The translations under genes and the position numbers were made by a program. A stretch of DNA of 64,000 bases from an uncultured Gammaproteobacteria bacterium (GTDB lineage Bacteria; Pseudomonadota; Gammaproteobacteria; Pseudomonadales; Pseudohongiellaceae): assembly GCA_937898685.1 (NCBI GenBank), contig CALEJT010000048.1:1-64000 (forward strand), read 5' to 3'. The notes beneath the pieces are model-generated. The model was not told where the DNA came from. It searched no databases and saw only the letters and a program-made list of their open reading frames with translations. Position 1 is the stretch's first letter. Each line of letters starts with the position of its first letter. Positions 36,193 to 46,200 of the stretch are shown in pieces.

Positions 36193-37265
36193 GCGCTCTT
36201 GTAGATGCCGCAACGTCTACGCGCGATCAAGCAGGCGTCCCCGCCGACGGCGAAATCCCGGCAGGAGCGGGGACGTTCTTCATAGTGACGGCAGAGATAG
36301 GGCTCTGCCGTCGTTCCCTTTCCAGTCAACGCCACACAGTGACCCTCGCGACGCGGCACCACGTAGCGTCCTTCACTACGCACTGCGATCAAATCGGGAT
36401 GGCGCTGTGCGAACTCTTCTTCCGCACCAACTTCCACCACGTCGAAACCGCGGTGACAGCAGGCGCCGCAACTGAAGCAGTCTTGCTGCACCAGACGCGG
36501 TTCATAGTGCTCGCAGGCGCGTTGCTGGGCATCGACCTCTACATCGCTGCGCAATTCTTCGAGGCGATGAATCAGCGGCTGGCAATCTGCGTGTGTCTGA
36601 CGGCAAGTCAGCGCTCCCGACTCATCTTCGCTCACCCACGCACAATCTCCGCAACGCAGGGAAGCATCCGTGTGCAACGCGAAACCCGCTGCATGCATGC
36701 CGCGCGCGCGTTGCCACAGCGAATCGGCTGGCGCTGCAGCTTGTGTGAGTGCGGCGATCGCAGCGGTTGCGCTGAGCGCTTCATGCAGCACTTGGCGATA
36801 GGGCGACTGCTGTGCGCGCTGCCAACCACTGCGCGCGAGTTGCGCGGCGGCATCGTCGCTCGGTGACAGCGGATCGCGCGGCAGTGCGTCGTAGTAGCGG
36901 CGCCAGACCGTGGTCACCGCCATGAATTCACGCAGGCCATAGGGCTGCGCGAGCGCGGCCTGTAGGCGATTGGTGGCGTATTCGTAGACGAGATCCTTCG
37001 GCGAAGTGTTGTCGAGGCCCCAGTCGGGCTGCTCGCGTGCGGCCTCACCCGACACCAGAAGATGACATACCTCGTGCAGGATCATCTGTGCCAGACAATC
37101 ATCGGGATCGAGATGTTCGTCGGTGGCGAGCGTCAGTGTGCCCCTGCCATCCCAGGCGGCATAGGCGTCGGCCGAACGCACGACACTGATGCCGAGTTTT
37201 TCTGCGGCACGCAACCAGAGTAGGTCGGTGGGATCCTGATAGTTGGCGTCGATGTGGCGTGGCAC
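36189..37265 (-). CDS. Fusion protein: HExxH metallopeptidase-like domain plus YkgJ-type cysteine cluster
   Basis: A 358-residue soluble protein. Residues 1-120 contain HEVCH (64-68) with flanking MILHEVCHLLVSGEA, like a small zincin or SprT-type metal site. Middle cysteines C205, C208, C221 and C228 form a CxxC...C...C cluster. From 258 on, C263-x2-C266-x2-C269-C270 (CFSCGACC), C310, C325, C335, C345 and C352 match the YkgJ/UPF0153 family, which is thought to bind Fe-S or zinc. YkgJ proteins are normally about 100-150 aa, so the N-terminal part is an added domain. Function unknown. Confidence 0.65.
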   Translation of the reverse strand: MPRHIDANYQDPTDLLWLRAAEKLGISVVRSADAYAAWDGRGTLTLATDEHLDPDDCLAQMILHEVCHLLVSGEAAREQPDWGLDNTSPKDLVYEYATNRLQAALAQPYGLREFMAVTTVWRRYYDALPRDPLSPSDDAAAQLARSGWQRAQQSPYRQVLHEALSATAAIAALTQAAAPADSLWQRARGMHAAGFALHTDASLRCGDCAWVSEDESGALTCRQTHADCQPLIHRLEELRSDVEVDAQQRACEHYEPRLVQQDCFSCGACCHRGFDVVEVGAEEEFAQRHPDLIAVRSEGRYVVPRREGHCVALTGKGTTAEPYLCRHYEERPRSCRDFAVGGDACLIARRRCGIYKSA

Positions 37266-37355
37266 GGTGAGGGGCAGGGCGATACGAAAGGGGCGCCATT
37301 GTACCCGATGCTCGACATCGGTACTGGCGCCCCGCTTGGTACGTAGAGTTGGTGC

Positions 37356-38096
37356 TCAGAGGAAGTTGTTCGGCCAGATCATCGTGCGCCACATGTGGGC
37401 GACGGGTGAATCGTCGAAGCCGAGACCTTCTTCCGGTTGGCGCCAGGCGCGGGCCATCAGATCGTCGAAGTACGAGTAATCGACCTCCACCGGCGCATCG
37501 AAGAAGTACTTGTCGTACATCGTCACGAGACGCGCGGTCATGTACCACTTGTGCTGCATCGCGTACTCGCCATCACGGCGCAGATATTCGGGAATCTGAT
37601 AATCCTTGCCGAAGAACTTGTAATAGCTCTCCGGATATTCATAGCCCACGGCGGGATCGGGGAAGTAACGTAGCGCCTGATGGTATTTCACGGCCCAGGC
37701 CACTTCTTCGTCGACGTAGGGCGCGATCAACTGCGCGCTCCAGTAGCCGTGGTCGGGACGTACCAGACAGCCGTTGGAGAGGTCGTGCAGCATGCAGGCC
37801 ATGACGACGTTGTCGGGCTGACCGTCTTCCATCGCGCGCTTGGCGGAAGTGAGCAGATGATTCACTGCGATGGGATTGAAGCGATAGCGGAAGAAGTCGA
37901 ACAGCGTCGGCTTTTCCGGCATGCGCGGCAGCGCCGGGTTGTCGCCCATCATGAACACATGGTTTTCGTCCATGCGCGCCAGGAGCTCGGGCTCGGGGTC
38001 GGGATTGCCAGTGCCGATCCAACCGATCGGCGACGGCAGGATCATGCGGGTGTAGCCGGCTTGCGGCCAGGGGCGGTTGTCGGCGGAATCAGCCAT
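37356..38096 (-). CDS. HD-domain protein with a dimetal ligand set (PhnZ/MIOX-like)
   Basis: A 246-residue cytoplasmic protein. I start at 38096, behind GAGGAG; an ATG six codons upstream also exists. H80, H104-D105 (CMLHDLSN), H116 (DHGYWSA), H139 (VKYHQALRY) and D195 (TMYDKYFF) give the H-HD-H-H-D pattern of two-metal HD enzymes. This is shared by oxygenases such as PhnZ and MIOX and by some phosphohydrolases. The gene starts 10 bp after an SBF-type symporter gene, so it probably acts on the imported compound or a product of it (inference). Confidence 0.65.
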   Translation of the reverse strand: MADSADNRPWPQAGYTRMILPSPIGWIGTGNPDPEPELLARMDENHVFMMGDNPALPRMPEKPTLFDFFRYRFNPIAVNHLLTSAKRAMEDGQPDNVVMACMLHDLSNGCLVRPDHGYWSAQLIAPYVDEEVAWAVKYHQALRYFPDPAVGYEYPESYYKFFGKDYQIPEYLRRDGEYAMQHKWYMTARLVTMYDKYFFDAPVEVDYSYFDDLMARAWRQPEEGLGFDDSPVAHMWRTMIWPNNFL

Positions 38097-38106
38097 TGTC
38101 TTCTCC

Positions 38107-39066
38107 TCATGCATGCGAACTGGCGTAGCGGCGGGCGATGCCCGAGCAGACCATCAGCTGGATCTGGTGAAACAGCATGACGGGCAGCAGGATCAGGCCC
38201 AGATCAGGCCCGGCGAACAACACACGGGCCATCGGAATTCCCTGCACCAGCGACTTCTTGGTACCACAGAAAACCACGACGATTTCGTCTTCGCGCGAAA
38301 AACCGCTCACGCGTGCCAGCGTGCGCGTGAACATCAGCGCAAAGGCCAGCATCAGACAACAGATTACCGTCAATATGCCGAGCTCAGGCAAGGGCAATCG
38401 ACTCCAGATGCCCTCGATGACCGCGGCGGAAAACGCGCTGTACACGGCGATGAGAATGGTGGCGCGATCCGTGATTGCAATCGTGCCTTTGTAACGTGCC
38501 ACGAAATCACCGATCCACGGCCGCAAGAGATGCCCGGCGGCGAACGGCAACAGGATCACGGCTGCGACCTTGCCGATGCCGGAGAGCGCCACTTCACCGC
38601 CCTGCGCGCCGGACAAAAGGCCTACCAATATGGGCGTCAGCAACACGCCGATGATCTGCGACGCAGATGCTGCAGCGACGGCAGCGGCGACATTGCCCTG
38701 CGCGATCGACACGAAGGCGATCGAGGACTGCACCGTCGACGACAGAGCAGCGAGAAAGAGCACACCGGTCCAGAGCGCAGGCGACAAGAGATCCGGCATC
38801 AATTTCGAGAGAGCGAGGCCGAGGAGCGGGAACATCACGAAGGTGCAGGCCAGGATCGACAGATGCAGGCGCCAATGTGTGAGACCTGCCAACACCGATT
38901 CGCGCGAAAGCTTGGCGCCGTGAAAGAAGAACAGAGTGACGATGGTGAGCGTGGCGATCCAATCCACCACTTCTGCGGCCTGACCGCTGGCGGGCAGCAG
39001 GGAAGCGAGGATGACGGTGCCGATCAGAGCCAGCAGAAAAGTATCGGGAATGAGTTTCTTCAACAT
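38107..39066 (-). CDS. SBF-like (bile acid:sodium symporter family) transporter
   Basis: A 319-residue membrane protein with about nine or ten helices. Start at 39066 (MLKKLIPDTF) is preferred over an in-frame upstream codon. FFFHGAKLSRESV, FVMFPLLGLAL and ALSSTVQSSIAFVSIAQGN are typical of the SBF-like (DUF4137/YfeH) group, where the crossover helices hold SSTVQSS. It leads an operon with the HD-domain gene. The substrate is not bile acid by default; organic anions or steroid-like acids are possible. Confidence 0.8.
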   Translation of the reverse strand: MLKKLIPDTFLLALIGTVILASLLPASGQAAEVVDWIATLTIVTLFFFHGAKLSRESVLAGLTHWRLHLSILACTFVMFPLLGLALSKLMPDLLSPALWTGVLFLAALSSTVQSSIAFVSIAQGNVAAAVAAASASQIIGVLLTPILVGLLSGAQGGEVALSGIGKVAAVILLPFAAGHLLRPWIGDFVARYKGTIAITDRATILIAVYSAFSAAVIEGIWSRLPLPELGILTVICCLMLAFALMFTRTLARVSGFSREDEIVVVFCGTKKSLVQGIPMARVLFAGPDLGLILLPVMLFHQIQLMVCSGIARRYASSHA

Positions 39067-39178
39067 GTACCAACGAGAACCTAAAGGAAAGCCGCCGCGC
39101 GGGCGTAAGGGCGAACCATCTCCCAAAGCGCGCGCGGAGTAAACCCGGGCGTATCACGCCCGGGTGGGAGCTTGAGTC

Positions 39179-41326
39179 TCAGAAGCGATAACGCAGTCCT
39201 GTTTCGATGGAACGTCCCGGTTCCGGAGCGAAGCCACGCAGGTAGGAAGTGGCCAAGCGGATTTCCTCGTCACCGACGTTGTGCGCACGCACGAACAGCA
39301 TCAGTTCGCCGCTGTTATCCATGCGCAGCGTGTAGTCGGCGCCGAGATCGACACGCGTCCAGGCATCGGTGCCAAGTTCGAACTCACCGCCCCGCTGCTG
39401 TTTGCGCGCGTGCTGCACCGTGCCGTACACGGTCCAGTTGTCAGCCGAATAACGCAGTTCCGCCCCGATGCGCGCCGGCGGCATGCGCGGTACGTCGCCG
39501 AGATCATCGAAGCGGCCACGCACCAGGTCACCGAAGATGCTGAGACCAAGGTTGCTGGTGATTTCCAGATCCGCGTTCAACTCTAAACCAACGAAGCGCG
39601 CATCGTTCTGACGGTAGGCAAGAACCGGGAAACCATCGACTTCGGCGCCCGTCGCCACCTGCCCGATGTAGTCGCTGAAGCGGTTGTAGAAGCCCGTCAG
39701 TGTCAGATCGACGCGTTCGTAGTCGAGCGACAGTGTGATGTCGGTGTTGAGTGAGGTTTCCTCTTTGAAGCCGGTGTCGCCGATTTCGCAGGCACTGTTG
39801 GCGAAGTGGATGATGCACTCATCCAGATCGTCGAGTCCGAAGTTGGAGTAGAGCTCTTCCACCGATGGCGCGCGTTGCGAACGCGACAACGACACCCCGA
39901 GCGTCGCCTGCTCGTTGATGTCCCACAGGGCCGAGCCCGACAGACTGTAGGTATCGAAGCTGCGCGCAGGTACTGCGCCGTTTTCCGGATCGTATTCGTC
40001 GCGATTGAGACGCCCTCCGATCTCGATGGTGGTGCCCATGACGTGGAAGTCTTCCACGAGGAAGAGGCCGGTGGCCTGGATGTCGGTGACGGGCACGAAG
40101 CTTTCTGCGCCGATGGCGGCGAAGGTTTCATCGCTGCGCTGCAGACCGATCACGCCGTGTCGCTCCGCCGTGTCGGTGTGTGTGATCTGCAGACGTTGTT
40201 GCCACGATTCGTTACTGAAGCGCGTGCCGAGTGTGTCGCCGTCGATCTCGCGATGCGCGTAGTCGGTGTAGCTCAGCTTGTAGCTCAGTGTTTCCGCCCA
40301 CGGCGCGAGATCGTGCCACTCGCCGGCGAGGTCATAGCGTTCACGTTTGAGATCGATGTACACGCGATCGCCGTGAGTGTGAGCGTCTGCACGCTCGTGA
40401 TCATGGTCATGCTCGTGCTCCTCGTGATCGTGCTCATGATCGTGTTCGTCCGCGTGCGCGTGGGCGCCCGGCGGCAGACCATACCGGTTCTCGAGGCGGC
40501 TGTAGGCGAGGCCGAGATGGCCGTTGTCGAAGATCCAGCTCACACCGACGGTACCGGCATTGCCGCGGCCAGCGGTGTTGGCGATGTAGCCATCGGTATT
40601 GCTGACTTGATCACTGTGTTCGTGCTCGTCGTGATCGTGATCCTCATGGTCGTGCTCGTCGTGCTCATGCGCGGCGAGGTAGCGCGGATCGATCGCAAGC
40701 CCCGGCACTTCGACGTCGTTCCAATCGCGACTCAGCCCATCGAGATGCCACACGAAGTTGCCGGTGGCGAGGTCGAGGCTGCCGACGGTGGTGGTGAGGT
40801 CGGAGGCCGTTTCGTGACGGCTCTCCAGACGGATGCTCGGCGCCTCGGGGATCGAGGAGGCGATGCGGCGATCGATCACATTCACCACACCGCCAATGGC
40901 GCCACCGCCATAGAGCAGCGTGGAAGGACCGCGCAGCACTTCGACGGCATCGGCCAGGATGGCTTCGACGGTCTGGGCGTGGTCGGGCGAATTGCCGGAG
41001 GCATCGGCATTGGGCAGACCGTTGTTCAGGTTCATCACGCGGCGGCCTTGCTGGCCCCGCACCACCGTCTGGCCGACGGCGGGGCCGAACGACGCGTTGT
41101 GGATGCCGGGCTGACTGCCGAGCGTTTCACCCAAGGTGGCGCGCGCGGCCTCCTGCAGCGCATCGCCGGAAAGCACGGTCACCGGCAAGGCCGTTTCCGA
41201 ACGGGGCGTGTGAATGGCGGTGGTGATCAGTTCATAGATTTCGTCGTTGACGGTTTGCGCGTGCGCCTGGGCGACGCCCAAGGCAACTAGGCCCAGCGCA
41301 AAGGGCATACTGCGTAAAGTTCGCAT
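39179..41326 (-). CDS. ZnuD-like TonB-dependent zinc receptor
   Basis: A 715-residue outer-membrane receptor. The signal peptide ends AHA23. The plug domain (about 38-155) has ALPVTVLSGDALQEAARATL and VEVLRGPSTLLYGGGAIGGV. The barrel ends in RYRF with terminal aromatic F. Two loops are extremely rich in His, Asp and Glu: residues 220-237 (8 His) and 289-318 (12 His). Such His-rich loops mark ZnuD-type zinc receptors. A DUF2946-like gene lies 78 bp upstream in the same direction. I could not identify a Zur box. Confidence 0.85.
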   Translation of the reverse strand: MRTLRSMPFALGLVALGVAQAHAQTVNDEIYELITTAIHTPRSETALPVTVLSGDALQEAARATLGETLGSQPGIHNASFGPAVGQTVVRGQQGRRVMNLNNGLPNADASGNSPDHAQTVEAILADAVEVLRGPSTLLYGGGAIGGVVNVIDRRIASSIPEAPSIRLESRHETASDLTTTVGSLDLATGNFVWHLDGLSRDWNDVEVPGLAIDPRYLAAHEHDEHDHEDHDHDEHEHSDQVSNTDGYIANTAGRGNAGTVGVSWIFDNGHLGLAYSRLENRYGLPPGAHAHADEHDHEHDHEEHEHDHDHERADAHTHGDRVYIDLKRERYDLAGEWHDLAPWAETLSYKLSYTDYAHREIDGDTLGTRFSNESWQQRLQITHTDTAERHGVIGLQRSDETFAAIGAESFVPVTDIQATGLFLVEDFHVMGTTIEIGGRLNRDEYDPENGAVPARSFDTYSLSGSALWDINEQATLGVSLSRSQRAPSVEELYSNFGLDDLDECIIHFANSACEIGDTGFKEETSLNTDITLSLDYERVDLTLTGFYNRFSDYIGQVATGAEVDGFPVLAYRQNDARFVGLELNADLEITSNLGLSIFGDLVRGRFDDLGDVPRMPPARIGAELRYSADNWTVYGTVQHARKQQRGGEFELGTDAWTRVDLGADYTLRMDNSGELMLFVRAHNVGDEEIRLATSYLRGFAPEPGRSIETGLRYRF

Positions 41327-41404
41327 GATGGATGTATCTCAACTCAACACGTGAAAACGAACTCGCGCCGCGAAACGGGCGAGTGTTTGGTGGAACGAAT
41401 CGAG

Positions 41405-41695
41405 TCAGATGCGAGGGGGAGCGCGGCCTTGGTAGGGGGAGGGATCGTGATCGAAGGCCGCACGGGTGGCAGCCGGGACTTCGTAGTGATGCCCCTCTGC
41501 AAAGGCCAGTTGCACCTGGGGGCTGTGTTCGGTGTCGTCGCTCAGCTGGAAGTGGCAGAGCGCACAATCGACCGTGTGCTGCAGATGATTGTGCAGCGGC
41601 GAGTTCTGCACGAGCTGCACGCCCAGGAGCGTGAAGCTCAGGAGCACCAGCAGGAGCAGACGGCGGCACTTGGACAGCGGCACGTTCTTCATCAT
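41405..41695 (-). CDS. Small DUF2946-like protein upstream of the zinc receptor
   Basis: A 96-residue protein (from ATG at 41695; an in-frame GTG at 41704 is an alternative). It has one N-terminal membrane segment (RRLLLLVLLSFTLLGVQLVQ) and a periplasmic tail with HNHLQHTVDCALCHFQLSDD, a CxxC pair set among histidines. The end has more His (EGHHYEV). It precedes the ZnuD-like receptor, so a role in zinc or copper handling is likely. DUF2946 assignment is by motif style, not by search. Confidence 0.55.
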   Translation of the reverse strand: MMKNVPLSKCRRLLLLVLLSFTLLGVQLVQNSPLHNHLQHTVDCALCHFQLSDDTEHSPQVQLAFAEGHHYEVPAATRAAFDHDPSPYQGRAPPRI

Positions 41696-41719
41696 GCGCG
41701 GCACTCTACTCCTGAGTCC

Positions 41720-41989
41720 TCAGGTCCGTAAAGACTCGAGCAGCGCGGTGAGCTGCACCGGTTCGCACTGATCGATCTCCACCGTCTTGAGCGGATTGGT
41801 GAAACCGGCCACGACGCGTACTGCGCTCGCGGGCAGGTTGAGCCGTTTCGCGAGCAGGGCAGCGACCGCCTCATTGGCGCGTCCCTTCTCGGGCGCCACC
41901 GTCACTTTGATCCGCAATAGATCGCCGTAGAGATCGATGGACTCGGTGCGTGCGCCGGGGATGACCTTGATCTTCAGCTTCACACTCAT
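41720..41989 (-). CDS. DUF167/YggU family protein
   Basis: An 89-residue protein with the family core KLKIKVIPGARTESIDLYGD and GRANEAVAALLAKRLNLPAS. The ATG overlaps the stop of the methyltransferase gene by 4 bp, fixing the start and implying coupling. A longer in-frame reading upstream is just the shadow of that gene. YggU-type proteins are widespread and their role is unsettled. Confidence 0.82.
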   Translation of the reverse strand: MSVKLKIKVIPGARTESIDLYGDLLRIKVTVAPEKGRANEAVAALLAKRLNLPASAVRVVAGFTNPLKTVEIDQCEPVQLTALLESLRT

Positions 41990-42843
41990 GGGCGTTCGGC
42001 AAACTGGATCGGCTCGAGACCTTCCAACAGGGTTTCCCTGCCTTTCGGGATCAGGAGTAGGTTCTTGTAGAGACGCTCGGACTTGAACGGGTAGAGCACG
42101 GCGCGGCGTGGCTGGGTCAGCTTGGTCCACTTGCGACGCAGCAGGGCGAAGGGGCGTCCTTCCCAATAGCCGCGATCGTAGGAGCTGCCGAGCACGTGGA
42201 TGGTGTAGTGCTGTTCCAGGAAGGCCAGTTCCGGTGAGCCGCTCAGGCGCTCGATGGTGAGGGGATCATTCCACTCCATCGTCAGTACCGGCAGGTCGCG
42301 TGCCAGGGTGTCCTTGAGGCCGCGCAGCACGAACACCTCGTGCGCCTCCACGTCGATCTTCACGAAGTCGACCCGGCCGATGCCCTGCTCGCGCAGGTAG
42401 CTGTCGCCGACGTGCTTGACCACCGTCACCGCTTCCACCGCGTCCGAGCGCTTGTCGAAGCTCGAAGCGCCATAGTTGCCGTCCAGCCGGATGTAGAGGG
42501 TGTCGCTGCCTTCCGTATCGGAGAGCGCACAGTGGTGGGCCACCACCTTGGCCGGAAGTTGGTTACGGGCAACGTTGTCGGCCAGTACGCGATGGATGTG
42601 CGGCATCGGTTCGAAGGCATGCACCTCGGCTGCCGCGGTGGCGAAGGCCAGGGTGTGGTTGCCGATGTTGGCGCCGATGTCGAGCACTACCGCCTCGGGC
42701 AAGCGTTTGAGCAAGGCAAGGAGGAGCTGCAGGTTTTCCTTTTCGTACAAGCCCTGGCTAGCGATCTTGTCGCCCACGTGGTCGGGCGTGAAGACCGTCA
42801 TTTCGTGGCCGAGCAGGGTGGTGAGGGAACGGGTCGAGGTCAT
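41986..42843 (-). CDS. FkbM-family methyltransferase
   Basis: A 285-residue SAM-dependent enzyme (from ATG at 42843; a GTG at 42861 is possible). Motif I is VVLDIGANIGNHTLAFA at about residues 52-68, and VDFVKIDVEAHEVFVLRGLK is the FkbM signature. The family O-methylates sugars, lipids or antibiotics. The substrate is unknown. Downstream is DUF167 (4-bp overlap). No signal peptide. Confidence 0.85.
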   Translation of the reverse strand: MTSTRSLTTLLGHEMTVFTPDHVGDKIASQGLYEKENLQLLLALLKRLPEAVVLDIGANIGNHTLAFATAAAEVHAFEPMPHIHRVLADNVARNQLPAKVVAHHCALSDTEGSDTLYIRLDGNYGASSFDKRSDAVEAVTVVKHVGDSYLREQGIGRVDFVKIDVEAHEVFVLRGLKDTLARDLPVLTMEWNDPLTIERLSGSPELAFLEQHYTIHVLGSSYDRGYWEGRPFALLRRKWTKLTQPRRAVLYPFKSERLYKNLLLIPKGRETLLEGLEPIQFAERP

Positions 42844-43239
42844 GCGTGAGTCCGGGTTCACAGAGGAGGCGGATTATAGGGCACAACTTTGGTGCTTCCG
42901 AACAAAACCGTTCGGTTCGGATTTGTTACGTCGCTGTACCGAGAGGGATCAAAACCTGCGTAAAAGTTCCTTTGAATACTCATTTTTAGCTTGACTTGCC
43001 TAATGCGGTGCGGGCCAAATCGCTGCCCGGGGAGTGATACATGAAGTCAAATTCGGGTGGCTCTCTGCGCAGTTCCTGACCACCTGCCCGCTTGGTTGCC
43101 GCGAAGAGGGGAAGTACAGCGGCATCGCTCAACAAGTGAAGCTCCCGTTGTTTGCTTTGCTTGTATCGCCTCACGAGCGACATCGTCGCTCCGTCACAAC
43201 TAAACGAAACTTCCAAAATCATCAAAGAGGGGAATCTTG
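42844..43239 (+). promoter_or_regulatory. Upstream region of TonB receptor 1
   Basis: This gene-free stretch holds TTAGCTTGAC (42986-42995), whose TTGACT can act as a -35 box; the -10 candidate near 43015 (CCAAAT) is weak. A long leader of about 215 nt would follow, with a perfect hairpin GAGCGAC-ATC-GTCGCTC (43175-43191). The ribosome-binding site is AGAGGGGAA at 43226-43234. The same TTAGCTTGAC block sits at nearly the same distance before receptor 2. Confidence 0.5.
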
Positions 43240-46200
43240 ATGAAACAGTCCATATTGCGTGGTTTTAAGACCAATGCATTGACGCTGTCCGTATCTGCCG
43301 TCGCTTCTGGTCTTGCCTTCGCGCCTTCCATTCATGCCCAGCCGCTCGAGGAAATCCAGGTTACCGGTTCGCGTATCCGTGCCACCGACGGCATGGTGAT
43401 GCCGACTCCGGTCACCGCGATGTCGACCGAGGAATTGGCCTCCTTCCAGCCCGGCAGCACCGTAGCCGAGCAGCTCGATACCTTGCCACAGTTCTTCGGC
43501 AACGGCTCCTCTCAGAGAGGTGGCGGTGTGCTGTTCGACAGCGCCGGTGGTAGCTACCTCAACATGCGCAACCTCGGCAACAACCGTACGCTGGTGCTGT
43601 TCGACGGCTCTCGTGTGGTGCCGGCCGACAAGCGCGGTTCGGTCAACGTCGATACGCTCCCCACGGCTCTGCTGCGCACTGTGGACGTGGTCACCGGTGG
43701 TGCCTCCGCCGCTTACGGCGCCGACGCGCTCGGTGGTGTGACCAACTTCGTGCTCGACCGCGAATTCGAAGGTCTCAAGGCGGAGATCGGCACCGGTATC
43801 ACCGAGGTCGGTGACGGTGAGCGCTGGAACCTCTCGCTCGCCGGCGGTAAGCGGATCGGCGAACGTACGCACGTGATCGGTTCGGTGCAGGCCATGCACA
43901 TCAACCAGATCAACCGCGAAGCCCGCGACCTCGACAGCGACTGGTTCCAGCGTTGGGGCTGGGTCACGAACCCAGAATGGTACCCCGGCGCGCCGATCGG
44001 CATCCCGCAGCGAATCACCGTTCCCAACGTCTGCTCCAACGAACACAGCCCCACCGGTGTGATCTGGGCCCGTATCGGACCCAACGCCGCCAACAGCCGC
44101 GGCGAACTCGCCGACTTCGCACTCAACGGCATGACCTTCACCGAAGATGGCCGCGACGTGCGTCAGTTCATCCAGGGTGACTACAGCGTGCCGCCGAGCG
44201 CCACCGGTGCCACCAAGTCGATGTCCGGCGGTCCCGAGTGCGCCTACGCCAACGACGCCTTCGGCAGCGGTGTGGCCGGCAACGAAGTGGTGAGCCGCTC
44301 CGCCTTCGCCGCCATCAAGTACGACGTCAACGACTCGTTGAGTGTGTTCGCCCAGGTCCTGGCCGGCCGCTCCGAATCCAACTTCGTCAGTGTCCGCGGC
44401 GGTCCGTCGCTGCAGGACGGCTGGTTCGCCACCATCTATCGTGAAAACGCCTTCCTGCCGGAAAGCGTGGCACGCGCCATGGATGAAGCCGGCATCGATT
44501 CCTTCCAGCTCCACAAACTGGGTGCGCTCAAGGGGGCGGCCGAGCCTGGTGTGGGCGCCGACAACAAAGGTGTGTTCGGCACCTATTCCTGGAGCGTCGG
44601 CTTCGACGCCATCCTGCCGAACGATTGGAGTCTGCGCGGTTCGTGGCAGAGCGGTGAGTCGCACAAGCGCACCGGCATCTACGACGAGATCCGCGTGGAC
44701 CGCATGTTCCTCGCTCTGGACGCCGTGCGCGATCCGAACACCGGCGCCATCGTATGTAACGTGCAGCTGTACAACCCGACGCCGGAACAGCTGGCCGATG
44801 CGGTGAAGGATCGTCTCGAATCTCCCGGCGGCGCTCCGGGCGGTACCCGCAACCCGCTCAGCACCAATCCGCTGAAATCGCCGATCGGTCTCGACAACAC
44901 CGTACGTGACTGCGTGCCCTGGAACGTGTTCGGTCAGGGCAATGCCTCGCAGGCCGCGCTCGACTACATCACCACGCCGAAGATGGGCGACAGCTACGTC
45001 AACCAGGACTTCGCCGAGCTCCTGCTCAGCGGTGACCTGATCGAAGGCTGGGCCGGCACCATCAACTTCGCGGCCGGTCTGACCTGGCGTGAACAGAGCT
45101 TCAGCGACCACGCCCTGCCGCGCGAAATCGACGAATTGGGACCGCCCCTCAATGCACCGCATCTGGGCATCCGCGGCATTCCGCCGAGCTTCACCGGTGG
45201 TTCGGCCAACCTGCATCAGTTCTCCACCGTGCCTGACGTGGATGGTGAATACGACGTGTGGGAATGGTTCGGCGAGTTGAACATCCCGCTGTGGGAAGCC
45301 AACAACGGTCCGCAGCGCGTCGACAGCAGCGTGGCCTATCGTTCGTCCGACTACTCCAGCGTGGGCCGCGTCGAAAGCTGGAAGATCGGCCTCGAGTTCC
45401 AGGTGTACGACGATCTGCGTCTGCGTGCCACCAAGTCGCGCGACGTGCGTGAGGCCACCTTCGCCGAGCGCTTCGACTTCCAGGGCACTGGTGGCTCGGT
45501 GAACGACCCGCTGTACGGCAACACCAGCTTCCAGATCACCACCGTGTCCGGTGGTAACCCGAACCTGAAGCCGGAAGTCGCCAACACCGTGGTGGTCGGT
45601 GCCGTGTTCGAACCCTCCTGGTTCGATGGTCTGCGTCTGTCCGCCGACTGGTACGAAGTGCAGATCAAGGATGCCGTGGGCACCCTCGGCGTGCAGCGTA
45701 TCGTCGACGAGTGCTACGCCGGCAACACCGCGCTCTGCGCCCAGTTCGAACGTGACCCGAACACCGGTTTCATCGGCCGCGTGTTCAACACCTTCCTGAA
45801 CGTGGCCCAGGCCAAGGTGGAAGGTGTGGACTTCGAAGCGTCCTACTCGATGGAGCCGGACTTCTTCGCCAACGAGCTGGAAACCCTCAACCTGCGCATC
45901 CTGGGCGGCTACATCGCCGAGCGTTCCGACACCGGGCTCGGTGGTCAGCCGCTGGATCAGGCCGGCTGGCTGTCCACGCCGGATCTGACCTCGGTGGCCA
46001 CGCTGACCTACGGCGTCGGCCCCTACAGCATCCAGCTGCAGCAGCGCTACATCGCCTCGGTTCTGAACAAGAACACGGCGGTCAGCTCGAACTGGATCGA
46101 AGGTCGTGACGTCGACACCCTGCGCATCCCGTCGGCCAACTACACCAACCTGCAGCTCGCCTACAGCGGCGACATGTCGAATGGCGGTGAATGGCGTCTG

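Noticed and set aside
39806..41290. A 494-codon plus-strand frame inside the ZnuD-like receptor gene
   Set aside because: It is antisense to a receptor with signal peptide, plug, barrel and terminal phenylalanine. The His-rich loops read as Val/Met runs on this strand.
43011..43026. GG-N10-GC match before TonB receptor 1 as a fourth sigma-54 promoter
   Set aside because: Only the spacing fits. The -24 and -12 boxes (GGGCCA, CTGC) are poor and no GTAA-N3-TTAC palindrome lies upstream.
43222..45216. A 664-codon open frame on the minus strand opposite TonB receptor 1, and similar long ones opposite rplC-rpoA, the PQQ dehydrogenase and the zinc receptor
   Set aside because: They lie entirely antisense to clearly recognised genes, have low-complexity His/Gly/Val composition and match no family. 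GC-rich codon bias leaves such frames open by chance.
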